From Selenomonas sp. (GTDB lineage Bacteria; Bacillota_C; Negativicutes; Selenomonadales; Selenomonadaceae), in assembly GCA_017940705.1 (NCBI GenBank), contig JAGAYB010000043.1, forward strand, positions 1 to 6,218: a stretch of 6,218 nt of DNA. Direction: 5' to 3'. Below the pieces are notes generated by a model. That model had not been told where the DNA came from and searched no databases. It was given only the letters and a program-made list of their open reading frames with translations. The position numbers were made by a program, and so were the translations under genes. This document shows positions 6,207 to 6,218 of the stretch, piece by piece; the stretch's first letter is position 1, and every line of letters starts with the position of its first letter.

Positions 6207-6218
6207 GCCTCGTTATAA

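Overview
The window reads as a chromosomal segment of a strictly anaerobic, mid-GC member of the Firmicutes. A Selenomonadaceae-like Negativicute is my best guess from the protein style, the strong AAAGGA/AAGAGG ribosome binding sites and the BirA-type operator. That placement is inference and was not checked against any database. It holds three real protein genes: the 3' two thirds of uvrB (+, cut by the left edge), bioB (-) and a complete uvrA (+). UvrA and UvrB are the damage-recognition and loading subunits of UvrABC nucleotide excision repair. BioB is the radical-SAM enzyme that makes biotin from dethiobiotin.

Layout. 2-1414: uvrB, closed by a perfect 15-bp hairpin terminator (1422-1467) that can work in both directions. 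1468-2097: about 630 bp with no credible gene, dominated by two related elements of about 200 bp (A, 1526-1730; B, 1837-2032) in opposite orientation. 2098-3063: bioB. 3064-3240: divergent control region with a bioB promoter whose -35 box lies inside a candidate BirA operator, then a separate uvrA promoter. 3241-6069: uvrA. 6070-6218: dense nested hairpins, a terminator, and what looks like a shortened third copy of the A/B family plus possibly the start of a fourth.

The three genes look ordinary except that BioB has Ala where E. coli BioB has the [2Fe-2S] ligand Cys97. It keeps the other two cysteine ligands and the arginine. This fits the recently described Type II biotin synthases of obligate anaerobes, which carry an auxiliary [4Fe-5S] cluster.

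The least explained part is the A/B repeat family. Both copies share a perfect 23-nt core hairpin and can be drawn with the same fold: a long outer stem and three inner hairpins. Their outer stems differ in sequence but keep pairing through at least five compensatory changes, and one inner hairpin shows a sixth. Wobble and tandem G-A mismatches favour one strand. This points to a structured RNA or a folded mobile repeat, not random intergenic DNA. I do not recognise the family.
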